A stretch of 16,762 nt of DNA from CAYFVR01 sp964346545 (GTDB lineage: Bacteria; Desulfobacterota; Desulfobacteria; Desulfobacterales; Desulfococcaceae), in the NCBI GenBank assembly GCA_964346545.1, contig CAYFVR010000089.1, forward strand, positions 1 through 16,762, in the 5' to 3' direction. A model generated the notes under the pieces. The model was not told the origin of the DNA and searched no databases. It worked only from the letters and a program-made list of their open reading frames with translations. Shown here in pieces: positions 8,188 to 15,373 of the stretch. A program made the translations under genes and the position numbers. How positions within the stretch are numbered: position 1 is the stretch's first letter; the number at the start of each line of letters is the position of its first letter.

Positions 8188-9642
8188 TTACCCGGCCGGT
8201 ATCCAGAGCGTCTCGCCGTCGAACCGCAATTCCCGGATGTTCCGCGCGTCAATCCGGCCGAGGAGATCGAAGGCCTCGCTCAGGTTGAAGACGACCACCT
8301 TGCTTTCCGGGTGAATCAGGTCCAGGTTGGCGTCCAGCCGTCGTTCCCGCAGGTTGTAGATGTGGACCATGGTTTCCGAAAATTTCAAAATTTTTCCCAC
8401 GCCGGAACTGGTTCCCCGATCGTCGGGTTCGTCGGCCGCCGGCGTCAGCCGCACGTTCCGATGGCCGAAATACTCCCGCAGAAAGCGGAAGTGAATGTTC
8501 CAGATATTGTCCCCGGGCCGGACCACGTAGATGCCGAACAGGGACGATGGATCGTCGGAAAGCACGTCGGCCATGAGCCGGCCTTCCAGCGCGTCGCGCC
8601 GGTCGGCCAGTTCGGCGAGCCGTTCCTCCAGGGCCGGGCCGACTTCGGCCGGTTCCGGAAGGGATTCCAGCTCGGCGATCCGGCGCTGGAGGGTTTTGCG
8701 CTCCTGAAAGGCGGCCACGGCGTCTCGCAGGCGGGCCCGCTCGGCGGCCAGGGCCCGCAATTCATCGGGATCCACCGGGGCGGCGTCCGAACGAAGTCGG
8801 GCTTCAATCTCCCAAAACCGTTGCTCCAGCCGCTCCATGGCCTCGGTCAAAGCCTCGTCGTCCGCCGACGGAACCGGTTTCCCCAAATCGGCCAGCGCTC
8901 GCCGCAGCCGTTCGGCCGCTTTTCCCCGCCGGGTCCGAAGCGTCTCGGAACGGGCTTTCGCGGCGGCCGCCGGGTCGGGGGCGTCCAGGATGGTTCGCAG
9001 GGCGTCCAACGCCTCCAGGGTTTCCTTGTACCGATGGAATTCGGCCACGGTCCCGGCCAGCGCCTCTTGGCGGCGGGCGTGTTTCGCCAGGCTTTCCGGG
9101 TCGGCCTCGGGGTCGGTCAGGGCCCGTTCCAGGGACCAAAACTCCTGCTCGGCGGCCCGAAGCCGGTCGTGGAGCCGCTCCAGCCGGGCGGCCCGCGGCG
9201 CCGGAGAGGCGGCGGTTCCGTCCAGGGATTCTTCCAGCACCTCGCCGCTTTCCAGCCGAATGTCCGCCAGAATTTCGGACATGGAGACGGTGTATTCGCC
9301 GATCCGGAGGGTTTCGTCCTCCCGCGCGATCATGTCCACGCTGTCCCGCAGGCCCACCTCGGCCTTGCGCCGATCCATCAGCTCCCGAAATCGCTCGTTG
9401 TCGGTCTCGTGGCGGAGAACGGGGCGACGGGGCGGGACGGCGGGAGGCGGCGTCGTTTCCGGAAGCGGAGATTCCGCCGTCGGCGGAGCGGAGGACCGAT
9501 CTCGAATCGACGGAGGATGGGGCGGCCGATGCATCCGCCACAGCCGTTCGCCGCCCAGGAGCAGGGCCAAGAACACCAACAGACCGACGATCGCCGGTCC
9601 GCTTCGGGATTTGCGGGGACGGGGGCGTTGGGAATGGGCCAT
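8188..9642 (-). CDS. Single-pass membrane protein with coiled coil and C-terminal LysM-like domain
   Basis: I do not recognise a named family for the whole protein (484 residues). A basic N-terminus (1-13) leads into one transmembrane segment (about 16-31). A Pro-rich linker (about 39-73) follows, then a long charged region (about 150-350) rich in Leu, Glu, Arg and Ala that should form coiled coils. Near the C-terminus YVVRPGDNIWNIHFRFL (372-388) looks like the start of a LysM domain, and NLDLIHPESKVVVF (439-452) like its end, with about 50 residues between them instead of the usual 20-25. That layout suggests an inner-membrane anchored protein reaching into the periplasm, perhaps touching peptidoglycan. 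The ATG at 9642 has AAAGGA 7-8 nt upstream. It lies 28 bases after the RNase E/G gene and is probably co-transcribed with it. Confidence 0.8.
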   Translation of the reverse strand: MAHSQRPRPRKSRSGPAIVGLLVFLALLLGGERLWRMHRPPHPPSIRDRSSAPPTAESPLPETTPPPAVPPRRPVLRHETDNERFRELMDRRKAEVGLRDSVDMIAREDETLRIGEYTVSMSEILADIRLESGEVLEESLDGTAASPAPRAARLERLHDRLRAAEQEFWSLERALTDPEADPESLAKHARRQEALAGTVAEFHRYKETLEALDALRTILDAPDPAAAAKARSETLRTRRGKAAERLRRALADLGKPVPSADDEALTEAMERLEQRFWEIEARLRSDAAPVDPDELRALAAERARLRDAVAAFQERKTLQRRIAELESLPEPAEVGPALEERLAELADRRDALEGRLMADVLSDDPSSLFGIYVVRPGDNIWNIHFRFLREYFGHRNVRLTPAADEPDDRGTSSGVGKILKFSETMVHIYNLRERRLDANLDLIHPESKVVVFNLSEAFDLLGRIDARNIRELRFDGETLWIPAG

Positions 9643-9670
9643 GACGCCGATCCTTTCCGGGCCGCCGGTG

Positions 9671-11134
9671 CTATTCCAGCACGATATGGTTTTCCGCGGG
9701 CCGAAGCGTCGAGTCGGCCTCGATTCGGATGAACAAATCCCGCCGCAGTTCCAGGTCCGCGATTTCCTTTCGCTTTCTGTTCAGCAGGTAGTCGGCGACA
9801 TCTTTGGGCATCGCGCCGCGCACGGTTTGTCCGGCATTGGCCTTGAGGCTCGTCAGCTGAAGCTTGCGCAGGGCGCTCAGGGCCAGGGTTTCCACCGAGG
9901 GCACCAGTCCTTTGCCGCCGCAGTGGGGGCAGGGAATGTAGTTGCCGTATTCGATGGAGGGGCGAATCCGCTGGCGGGACATTTCCAGCAGGCCGAACTT
10001 GGAAATGCGGCCCACCTTGGTGCGGGCCTTGTCGGTCTTCACCTGCTCCTTGAGGGTTCGCTCCACCTCAAGCTTGTGCTTGGCGTCGCGCATGTCGATG
10101 AAGTCGATGACGACGAGGCCCCCGAGGTCCCGGAGCCGGAGCTGCCGGGCGATCTCCTCGGCCGCCTCCACATTGGTGGACGCGGCGGTCTGCTCGATCG
10201 ATTTTTTCTGGGTCGCCTTGCCGGAGTTGACGTCGATGGCCACCAGCGCCTCGGTCTGATCGATCACGATGGACCCGCCCGACTTGAGCGGCACCCGGTT
10301 TTCGTAGATGGAGGCGATCTGGTTTTCCAGCTCGTGCTTGGTGAACAGGGGTCTGGCGGCCCGGTAATGCTTGACGAGACGGCCGTGCTTGGGCGAAACC
10401 ACGTTGAGGAAGTCCTTCACCTCCTGAAAAATTCCTTCGTGATCGATCAGAATTTCGGAGACTTCGTTGGTGAAGGAATCCCGGATGGAGCGGAGGGCCA
10501 GATTCTGCTCCTTGTAGAGGAGGGCCGGGGCCTTGGCCTCCACGCCCTTCTTGTTGATGTTCTTCCACAGGCGCAGGAGGGACTGAAGGTCCTGGGCGAG
10601 GCGGGTCTTGCTGCAATCCACGCCGGCGGTGCGGACGATCAGGCCGAAGCCTTCGGGCACCTTGAGCTTGCCGATGATGTCCTTGAGCCGGACCCGTTCT
10701 TTTTCGTCCTCGATCTTGCGGGAGATGCCGATGTTGGCGCTGCCGGGCATCAGCACGACGTAGCGGCCGGGCAGAGAGATGTAGGTGGACAGCATGGCCC
10801 CCTTTTTCAGCGCGGGGTCCTTGACCACCTGGACGAGCAACTCCTGTCCCTTCCGGACCAGATTTTTGATGGAGTTGTTGCCCGAGGGGTTGTCCTGATA
10901 GTAGTCGGGGTGAATTTCCTGTTTCTGAAGAAAGCCGTGGCGATCGGACCCGTAGTCGATGAACACGCTTTGAAGCGCGGGTTCGACCCGGGTGATGATG
11001 CCCTTGTAGATATTGCCGCGGGTGATTTCCTTGGCGGCGCTTTCGATGGTGAATTCTTCGAGTTTGCCCTCTTTGACGATGGCGATTCGGCATTCTTCGG
11101 GATCCAGGGCGTTAATCAGAATTTTTTGGCTCAT
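9671..11134 (-). CDS. rng: Ribonuclease E/G family endoribonuclease
   Basis: This endoribonuclease cleaves single-stranded, AU-rich RNA and takes part in rRNA maturation and mRNA decay. At 487 residues it has the length of RNase G and lacks the long C-terminal degradosome scaffold of E. coli RNase E. The S1-type domain spans about 37-125 (GNIYKGIITRVEPALQSVFIDYG at its start). The metal-binding aspartates are Asp301 (VAIDVNSGK) and Asp344 (VVIDFIDMRD), matching E. coli Asp303 and Asp346. CPHCGGKG at 402-409 is the zinc-link. The reading frame stays open to 11323, but the conserved N-terminus starts at MSQKILINALDPEE, so ATG 11134 is used. AAAGGA lies about 15 nt upstream, too far for an ideal ribosome-binding site. 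Whether it should be called rne or rng cannot be decided from sequence alone. Confidence 0.95.
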   Translation of the reverse strand: MSQKILINALDPEECRIAIVKEGKLEEFTIESAAKEITRGNIYKGIITRVEPALQSVFIDYGSDRHGFLQKQEIHPDYYQDNPSGNNSIKNLVRKGQELLVQVVKDPALKKGAMLSTYISLPGRYVVLMPGSANIGISRKIEDEKERVRLKDIIGKLKVPEGFGLIVRTAGVDCSKTRLAQDLQSLLRLWKNINKKGVEAKAPALLYKEQNLALRSIRDSFTNEVSEILIDHEGIFQEVKDFLNVVSPKHGRLVKHYRAARPLFTKHELENQIASIYENRVPLKSGGSIVIDQTEALVAIDVNSGKATQKKSIEQTAASTNVEAAEEIARQLRLRDLGGLVVIDFIDMRDAKHKLEVERTLKEQVKTDKARTKVGRISKFGLLEMSRQRIRPSIEYGNYIPCPHCGGKGLVPSVETLALSALRKLQLTSLKANAGQTVRGAMPKDVADYLLNRKRKEIADLELRRDLFIRIEADSTLRPAENHIVLE

Positions 11135-11239
11135 GCGGTTTGTTGGATGTCCTTTTGGAATTCGATGTGAAATCCGATAAGCGTTTCGGTGGTTTGGGCG
11201 ATGGGTCTCCGGATGGCCCCCGATTCCGGTTTCGCCCCT

Positions 11240-11278
11240 GGTTCGACCCGGGATCGGCTCGGAGCCCGGGTTCGACTG
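11240..11278 (-). other. Inverted repeat in the RNase E/G leader
   Basis: Two CCCGGG hexamers (11247-11252 and 11265-11270) pair, and the stem extends outward through flanking GTTCGA and TTCGAC sequences with one mismatch and a few G-U pairs, around a 12-base loop. It lies about 105-145 bases upstream of the rng start, within the predicted leader. RNase E/G mRNAs are known to be autoregulated through leader structures in E. coli, which makes this a plausible control element. No sequence homology to that leader is claimed. Confidence 0.4.
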
Positions 11279-11326
11279 GTGAATTGGTTTGATTTTATTC
11301 CTTTTTTCGATCCGCCCCTTCACCTG

Positions 11327-11354
11327 AATATGCCATTTTCCGGCGACAAGTCAA
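11327..11354 (-). promoter_or_regulatory. Candidate promoter of the rng-LysM-like operon
   Basis: On the minus strand TTGACT (11349-11354) and CATATT (11327-11332) are separated by 16 nt; the -35 matches 5 of 6 and the -10 matches 4 of 6 consensus bases. The transcript would start near 11320, with a leader of about 185 nt. No equally good promoter was seen for the divergent helicase gene in the same 300-base gap. Confidence 0.45.
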
Positions 11355-11434
11355 ATCTTTTATTTCCGGGACCCGCCCGACGGCCGAGGATTTCGGCCGA
11401 ATATCCACCGAAAACCAAGGAGAAACGGCGCCAC

Positions 11435-12808
11435 GTGAAACTCATTCTCGACAACCGCCTCACCCTTCCGGACCCGCCGGCGGAACTGGCGGCCCACTGC
11501 CGGAAAAGTCTCCGGTTCCCCAACCCCCGCTGGGAGGAAAACCGGCGGCTGGGCCGGTGGAACCAGGGCGTGCCCCCAACCCTGACCTTTTACGACGACC
11601 TTCCCGGCGGCGGCCTGCGGGCTCCCCGGGGATTCATCCGGACGGTGATTCTCAAATGTCGCCGTCTGGGAATTCCCTGGGAGCTGGAGGACCGCCGCCC
11701 CCGGCTCGAACCGGTGGAATTCGGCTTTTCCGGCGAGCTGAAGCCGTTCCAGGAAGCGGCGGTGGCGGCCCTTGCCCCCAAAGAGTTCGGCACCCTGAGC
11801 GCCCCCACCGGCGGCGGGAAAACGGTGATCGGGCTGAAGATGATCGCCGAGCGACGACAGCCGGCCCTGGTGGTGGTCCACACCCGGGAACTGGCCCACC
11901 AGTGGGTGGCCCGAATCGAGACGTTTCTGGGCATTTCCGAGGCGGAGGTGGGGTTCATCGGCGAAGGTCGGCGAGAGGTCGGCGAACGGATAACGGTGGC
12001 TCTGGTCCAGTCGCTTTACAAATGCGCCGAGGAGGTCGCGCCCCGAATCGGCTTTTTGATGGTGGACGAGTGTCATCGGGCGCCCAGCCGCACCTTCACC
12101 GACGCGGTTTCCGTCTTCGACTGCCGCTACATGCTGGGCCTCACCGCGACGCCCTGGCGGCGGGACAAGCTCTCCCGGCTGATTTTTCTGCACCTGGGCG
12201 ACGTTCATTGGAAGGTGGAAAAGGACGCGCTGGAGCGGAAGGGCCACATCGTCCCGGCCGACGTGGTGTTTCGGGAAACCGAATTTCGGCCGTTTCACGA
12301 TCCCGCCCAGGAATATTCCAAGATGATCGCCGAGCTGGTGGCGGACGACGCCCGCAACCGGATGATCGCCGCCGACATCGCGAAGGAGGCGGAAGAGGGC
12401 GACGGCGTCTGCCTGGTGTTGTCGGATCGGAAACATCACTGCGAGACCTTGGTCTCTCTGCTGCGCTTCGCCCACAAGACGCCGGCGGAGCTGCTGACCG
12501 GAGACGTGAGTTCGGGGGACCGTCGGGAGATCGTCGATCGGGTCTGCTCCGGGGGCGCGCCGGTGATCGTGGCCACCGGGCAGCTGGTGGGGGAGGGATT
12601 CGACTGTCCCAACCTGACCACGCTGTTCATCGCCACGCCGGTGCGCTTCCAGGGGCGGCTGCTGCAATACCTGGGGCGGGTGTTGCGTCCCGCGCCGGGG
12701 AAAACCCGGGCCAAGGTCTACGATTACGTGGACATACACGTCGGCCCTCTGGTGGCGGCGGCTCGGGCGCGGCAGCGGGCGTATCGGGGGGAGGAGCTGC
12801 GGGAGTGA
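11435..12808 (+). CDS. Superfamily 2 DNA helicase, XPB/UvsW-like
   Basis: This is an SF2 helicase of the Res/XPB-like group, probably translocating on or unwinding DNA in repair or recombination. The N-terminal 95 residues precede the motor. Motif Q-like LKPFQ is at 102-106, motif I APTGGGKT at 123-130, motif Ia HTRELAHQW at 149-157, and motif II DECH at 211-214 (a DEAH variant ending in Cys-His). Motif III TATP is at 237-240. The second RecA fold carries ATGQLVGEGFDCPNL (380-394) and motif VI QYLGRVLRP (411-419). GTG at 11435 is chosen because AAGGAGA lies 11 nt upstream and the residues before it look non-coding; an in-frame ATG at 11331 is an alternative. The product has 457 residues. No nuclease domain is visible, so a complete type III restriction subunit is unlikely. 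Neighbours give no clear functional hint. Confidence 0.88.
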   Translation: MKLILDNRLTLPDPPAELAAHCRKSLRFPNPRWEENRRLGRWNQGVPPTLTFYDDLPGGGLRAPRGFIRTVILKCRRLGIPWELEDRRPRLEPVEFGFSGELKPFQEAAVAALAPKEFGTLSAPTGGGKTVIGLKMIAERRQPALVVVHTRELAHQWVARIETFLGISEAEVGFIGEGRREVGERITVALVQSLYKCAEEVAPRIGFLMVDECHRAPSRTFTDAVSVFDCRYMLGLTATPWRRDKLSRLIFLHLGDVHWKVEKDALERKGHIVPADVVFRETEFRPFHDPAQEYSKMIAELVADDARNRMIAADIAKEAEEGDGVCLVLSDRKHHCETLVSLLRFAHKTPAELLTGDVSSGDRREIVDRVCSGGAPVIVATGQLVGEGFDCPNLTTLFIATPVRFQGRLLQYLGRVLRPAPGKTRAKVYDYVDIHVGPLVAAARARQRAYRGEELRE

Positions 12809-12900
12809 GGGGAGGGACGGAATCGGAGACGGCTTTGGGAATTCCAGGCGGAAATCGCGTTCCAGTCGGTTTCGTTGGCCTCGATGGAGTCGAATCGGCG

Positions 12901-12929
12901 TTGACGGAAGCCAATTTGTGGTCTACTTT
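12901..12929 (+). promoter_or_regulatory. Promoter of the mazE/mazF-like operon
   Basis: TTGACG (12901-12906) and TACTTT (12924-12929) are separated by exactly 17 nt, 49 bases before the antitoxin start. The predicted start point near 12936 falls inside the adjoining palindrome. The other bases between the helicase stop (12808) and here show nothing recognisable. Confidence 0.55.
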
Positions 12930-12933
12930 GTGA

Positions 12934-12947
12934 TCACGTTAACGTGA
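12934..12947. promoter_or_regulatory. Palindromic operator at the toxin-antitoxin promoter
   Basis: TCACGTTAACGTGA is a perfect 14-bp palindrome located at the predicted transcription start. MazE/AbrB-type antitoxins bind palindromes at their own promoters alone and with the toxin, so this is the likely autoregulatory operator of the downstream pair. Confidence 0.6.
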
Positions 12948-12977
12948 ACCGGCGAACCGCGCCGATGGAGAACGCCC

Positions 12978-13235
12978 ATGCATACCACCCGCATCGTCAA
13001 AATCGGAAATTCCCGGGGCATTCGGATTCCCAAGCCGTTTCTGGACCAGCTCGGCCTGGAAAACGAGGTGGAGATGTCCGTGGAAGACGCGGAACTGGTG
13101 ATCCGCCCCGTCCGGGCCCCGCGCTTCGGATGGGACAACCGGTTCCGGGAAATGGCCGCCGCCGGAGACGACCGGTTGTTGGACGAGGAATCCCTTTCCC
13201 TCGGCGAATGGGACGAGACCGAATGGGAGTGGTGA
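12978..13235 (+). CDS. mazE: MazE/AbrB-type antitoxin
   Basis: This is the antitoxin of a type II toxin-antitoxin pair: a small DNA-binding protein that neutralises the adjacent MazF-like RNase and represses the operon. The 85 residues begin with a SpoVT/AbrB swapped-hairpin domain, VKIGNSRGIRIPKPFLDQLG (7-26), continuing to about residue 45. The remainder is acidic and Trp-rich (DEESLSLGEWDETEWEW near the end), as expected for a flexible toxin-binding tail. ATG 12978 is preceded by GGAGA at a suitable distance. The promoter and a 14-bp palindrome lie just upstream. The stop is 100 bases before the toxin start, much further than in typical mazEF pairs, where the genes overlap or nearly touch. 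Confidence 0.88.
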   Translation: MHTTRIVKIGNSRGIRIPKPFLDQLGLENEVEMSVEDAELVIRPVRAPRFGWDNRFREMAAAGDDRLLDEESLSLGEWDETEWEW

Positions 13236-13277
13236 CCCGGTTTTTCGTGGTTCCCCGCCGAAGCCTCGTCGATTCCC

Positions 13278-13306
13278 CCCGTGAGCTTGGCGGACTCGTT
13301 TACGGG
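13278..13306 (+). other. Stem-loop in the gap between antitoxin and toxin genes
   Basis: CCCGTGA (13278-13284) can pair with TTTACGGG (13299-13306) with one G-U pair, around a loop of about 15 bases, in the 100-base gap between the two genes. There is no T-run, so termination is not indicated. It could affect RNA processing or toxin translation. The pairing is modest and could be chance. Confidence 0.25.
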
Positions 13307-13335
13307 AATTCCATCGCGCTTGGGATTTTCGCCGG

Positions 13336-13650
13336 ATGAAGCGTTTCGATGTTTACCAGGTGGAGCTGGACCCGACCCGAGGATCGGAAATCCGGAAATC
13401 CCGCCCCTGCGTCATCATTTCTCCCGACGAAATGAATCGCCACATCCGCACCGTGATCGTGGCGCCCATGACCTCCCGCCAGAAAGGCTACCCCAGCCGG
13501 GTCCGCGTCCGCTTCCAGGGCAAAACCGGTCAGGTGGTGCTGGATCAAATCCGAACCGTGGACAAAAGCCGCCTCGTTCGGAACATGGGAACGCTGACCG
13601 ATCCCGAAGCGGCCCAGGTCCTGCAAGTGTTGGCGGAGATGTTTGCCTAA
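13336..13650 (+). CDS. mazF: MazF/PemK-type endoribonuclease toxin
   Basis: The product is a sequence-specific mRNA interferase that arrests growth when the antitoxin decays. The 104 residues match the family closely: FDVYQVELDPTRGSEIRKSRP (4-24), with the catalytic-loop Arg, then CVIISPDEMN (25-34) and TVIVAPMTS (39-47). GKTGQVVLDQIRTVDKSRLV (62-81) and a C-terminal helix with VLAEMF follow. It appears complete and intact. ATG 13336 is the only start in frame after an upstream stop at 13282, and no convincing ribosome-binding site precedes it, so translation may be weak. It is encoded downstream of, and presumably with, the MazE-like gene. Confidence 0.92.
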   Translation: MKRFDVYQVELDPTRGSEIRKSRPCVIISPDEMNRHIRTVIVAPMTSRQKGYPSRVRVRFQGKTGQVVLDQIRTVDKSRLVRNMGTLTDPEAAQVLQVLAEMFA

Positions 13651-13677
13651 CGGTTTCCCGCCTTCGCCCCAACCATC

Positions 13678-13706
13678 TTGCCAATTCCGTCCCCTTTCGC
13701 TATATC
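13678..13706 (+). promoter_or_regulatory. Promoter of the 531-residue protein gene
   Basis: TTGCCA (13678-13683) and TATATC (13701-13706) are separated by exactly 17 nt. The predicted start point near 13713 lies within the following inverted repeat, about 50 bases before the gene. Confidence 0.6.
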
Positions 13707-13733
13707 CATTGAAATTCATCCCCCATTTCAATG
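13707..13733. promoter_or_regulatory. Inverted repeat at the start of the 531-residue gene's transcript
   Basis: CATTGAAAT (13707-13715) and ATTTCAATG (13725-13733) are perfect 9-bp complements separated by 9 bases. The element abuts the -10 and spans the predicted transcription start. It could be a protein-binding operator or, as RNA, a stem-loop near the 5' end. Its A+T-rich arms stand out from the GC-rich surroundings. Confidence 0.55.
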
Positions 13734-13761
13734 ATTTCGCTTCCAGCCCCAGGAGGAGCCC

Positions 13762-15357
13762 ATGCCCCGAAGCGCGCCCCCCAATCGGAAGGTGTTGCAG
13801 GCCATGAACCGGAAAAACGGCGTGGCGGAGCCGGAGCGGCGGGCGGTGGTGGAACGGTTCCGGGCCGACGGCGGGCCTTCCCTGGACCGGATTTTCGATC
13901 AATACGCCGCCTCCATGGACGGGGACGTGCATCCCGCCTGGAACGTTTCGCGGCCGGCGCGTCCCCGGTGCGAAATCGGCCCCCTGCCGGAAAACCCGGA
14001 CCTGCGGGTGGAGGTGCTCGGCGTCGGCGGCCTTGCCGCCGCCATGAATACGCTCTACCAGGCCCACAAACACCCCGGTCCCTGCGCCCTGATCACCCAT
14101 CCCCACGATGTTTGGACCTTCGCCGCCTGGACGCTCCATCCCGAGGAGGACATGGACCAGCGGCTGGTGGCGATGTACCGGACGTTTCCCCTTCTGGTGG
14201 ACGAGCTGCGGGGTTTTGCGGGGCTCCGGCCGGGACCCCATCTGCCGGAATACAAGTCCTTCCGGATCGACTATCCGGCGCTGGCCCGCCTGATGGTCTC
14301 GAACCCCGGGGCCTTCGGGAATTTTCTCCGGGTGGCGGGAACCTACGTGTTCCATGAATTTGCCGACCGCTCCCTCCGCTTCGCACACGCCAACCTGGCC
14401 CGGAACGGGGCCACCCTCCGGGCGGTTCGGGAAATGGGCCTGATGGGAGATCGACCGGATCGGGATCTGATTCATCCCATGGGCCGCATCGTTTACGAAC
14501 GACCGGGAGAGCCGACCACGCCCGGGAAGGTTTGGCTGAAACGGAAGTACGGTCTGGACGCCATCGACCTGTCCCCGGAGGCGCTGCGCCGGGCCTACGG
14601 CGGCGAGGCGCCGATCATGGCGGAGGTGGCCGCCGGGACGGTTCGCGCGGCGGGCTACGCCGGCGGAAGATTTCTCCCCGGGTTTCGGGAAAACCTGTTT
14701 GGCGCGTTGAAGGCGCGGGACGGGGCGGTGTTCGAGGGGGCCGAGGCCCGGGCGGTTCGTCGGGACCCCCGAACCGGCCGTCACGCGGTGATTGCCCGGA
14801 CGGCGACGGGCGGGACGGTGACGGTGGAGGCGGAACACCTGCTGATGGCCCTGGGGCGGTACGAACGGCTGATCGCCGTGGACGGCGTCAGTGCGCTGTT
14901 CGCGGTGCGGACCACCGACCCGGACTACCGGTTGTTTCCCACCGGGATGGGGGAGGGCGGCAACATCCACATCGTTCCGGCGGGGACGGTTCGCGTCCGG
15001 GAAGGGGACCACGGCGTCCATTACCATCTGGGCAAGGCCACCAACGGGGCGGTCATGGGCCGACATCCCCTGGCGCCCAAACGGATCGGCCCGGACATCG
15101 ACTTTTGGATTCACCTGGAGGCGAACCTGCGAAAGCTGCTGCCCCGGGACGGCCGGCTGGTCTGGCTCTACGCCACGGAATGCGGTCGGCCGGTTTCCGC
15201 CCGACAGGGGTACACGGTTCGGCCGATCTTCGCGGAAAAAGAGTCGGTTCCGAACGGCCCCGTGAGCCTGGACATTTCCGGCGGCTGCGGCCTGGGCGCC
15301 AACACGGCGGTCCTGCCGGACGTGCAGGCCATGTTGGACGCCCGGCGGTCGGGATAA
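13762..15357 (+). CDS. Unrecognised protein, possibly a divergent DAO-like FAD oxidoreductase
   Basis: I do not recognise this 531-residue protein as a named family. After about 80 N-terminal residues, LRVEVLGVGGLAAAMNTLY (81-99) resembles the beta-alpha-beta start of a dinucleotide-binding fold (GxGGxAAA), but the third Gly is Ala and no clear acidic ribose-binding residue follows. Residues 301-365, running from GGRFLPGFRENLFGAL through GAVFEGAEARAV to VTVEAEHLLMALG, have the pattern of the middle part of D-amino-acid-oxidase-like flavoenzymes. The C-terminus (ECGRPVSARQGYTVRPIF 473-490; SLDISGGCGLGANTAVLPD 502-520) resembles the closing FAD-binding segment. No signal peptide or membrane helix is seen. 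The start at 13762 has a strong AGGAGG 5 nt upstream. It has its own promoter with an inverted repeat and ends 16 bases from the convergent Crp-like gene. The substrate is unknown, and flavin binding is inferred only. Confidence 0.8.
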   Translation: MPRSAPPNRKVLQAMNRKNGVAEPERRAVVERFRADGGPSLDRIFDQYAASMDGDVHPAWNVSRPARPRCEIGPLPENPDLRVEVLGVGGLAAAMNTLYQAHKHPGPCALITHPHDVWTFAAWTLHPEEDMDQRLVAMYRTFPLLVDELRGFAGLRPGPHLPEYKSFRIDYPALARLMVSNPGAFGNFLRVAGTYVFHEFADRSLRFAHANLARNGATLRAVREMGLMGDRPDRDLIHPMGRIVYERPGEPTTPGKVWLKRKYGLDAIDLSPEALRRAYGGEAPIMAEVAAGTVRAAGYAGGRFLPGFRENLFGALKARDGAVFEGAEARAVRRDPRTGRHAVIARTATGGTVTVEAEHLLMALGRYERLIAVDGVSALFAVRTTDPDYRLFPTGMGEGGNIHIVPAGTVRVREGDHGVHYHLGKATNGAVMGRHPLAPKRIGPDIDFWIHLEANLRKLLPRDGRLVWLYATECGRPVSARQGYTVRPIFAEKESVPNGPVSLDISGGCGLGANTAVLPDVQAMLDARRSG

Positions 15358-15373
15358 CCCGTTCCCGCGCCGC

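Noticed and set aside
11557..12933. A 458-codon plus-strand frame overlapping the helicase in another frame.
   Set aside because: The product is rich in Arg, Gly and Pro with no motifs; the other frame carries all helicase motifs.
13281..13712. A 143-codon frame starting GTG in the mazE-mazF gap.
   Set aside because: It overlaps mazF in another frame with an Arg/Pro-rich product and has no ribosome-binding site.
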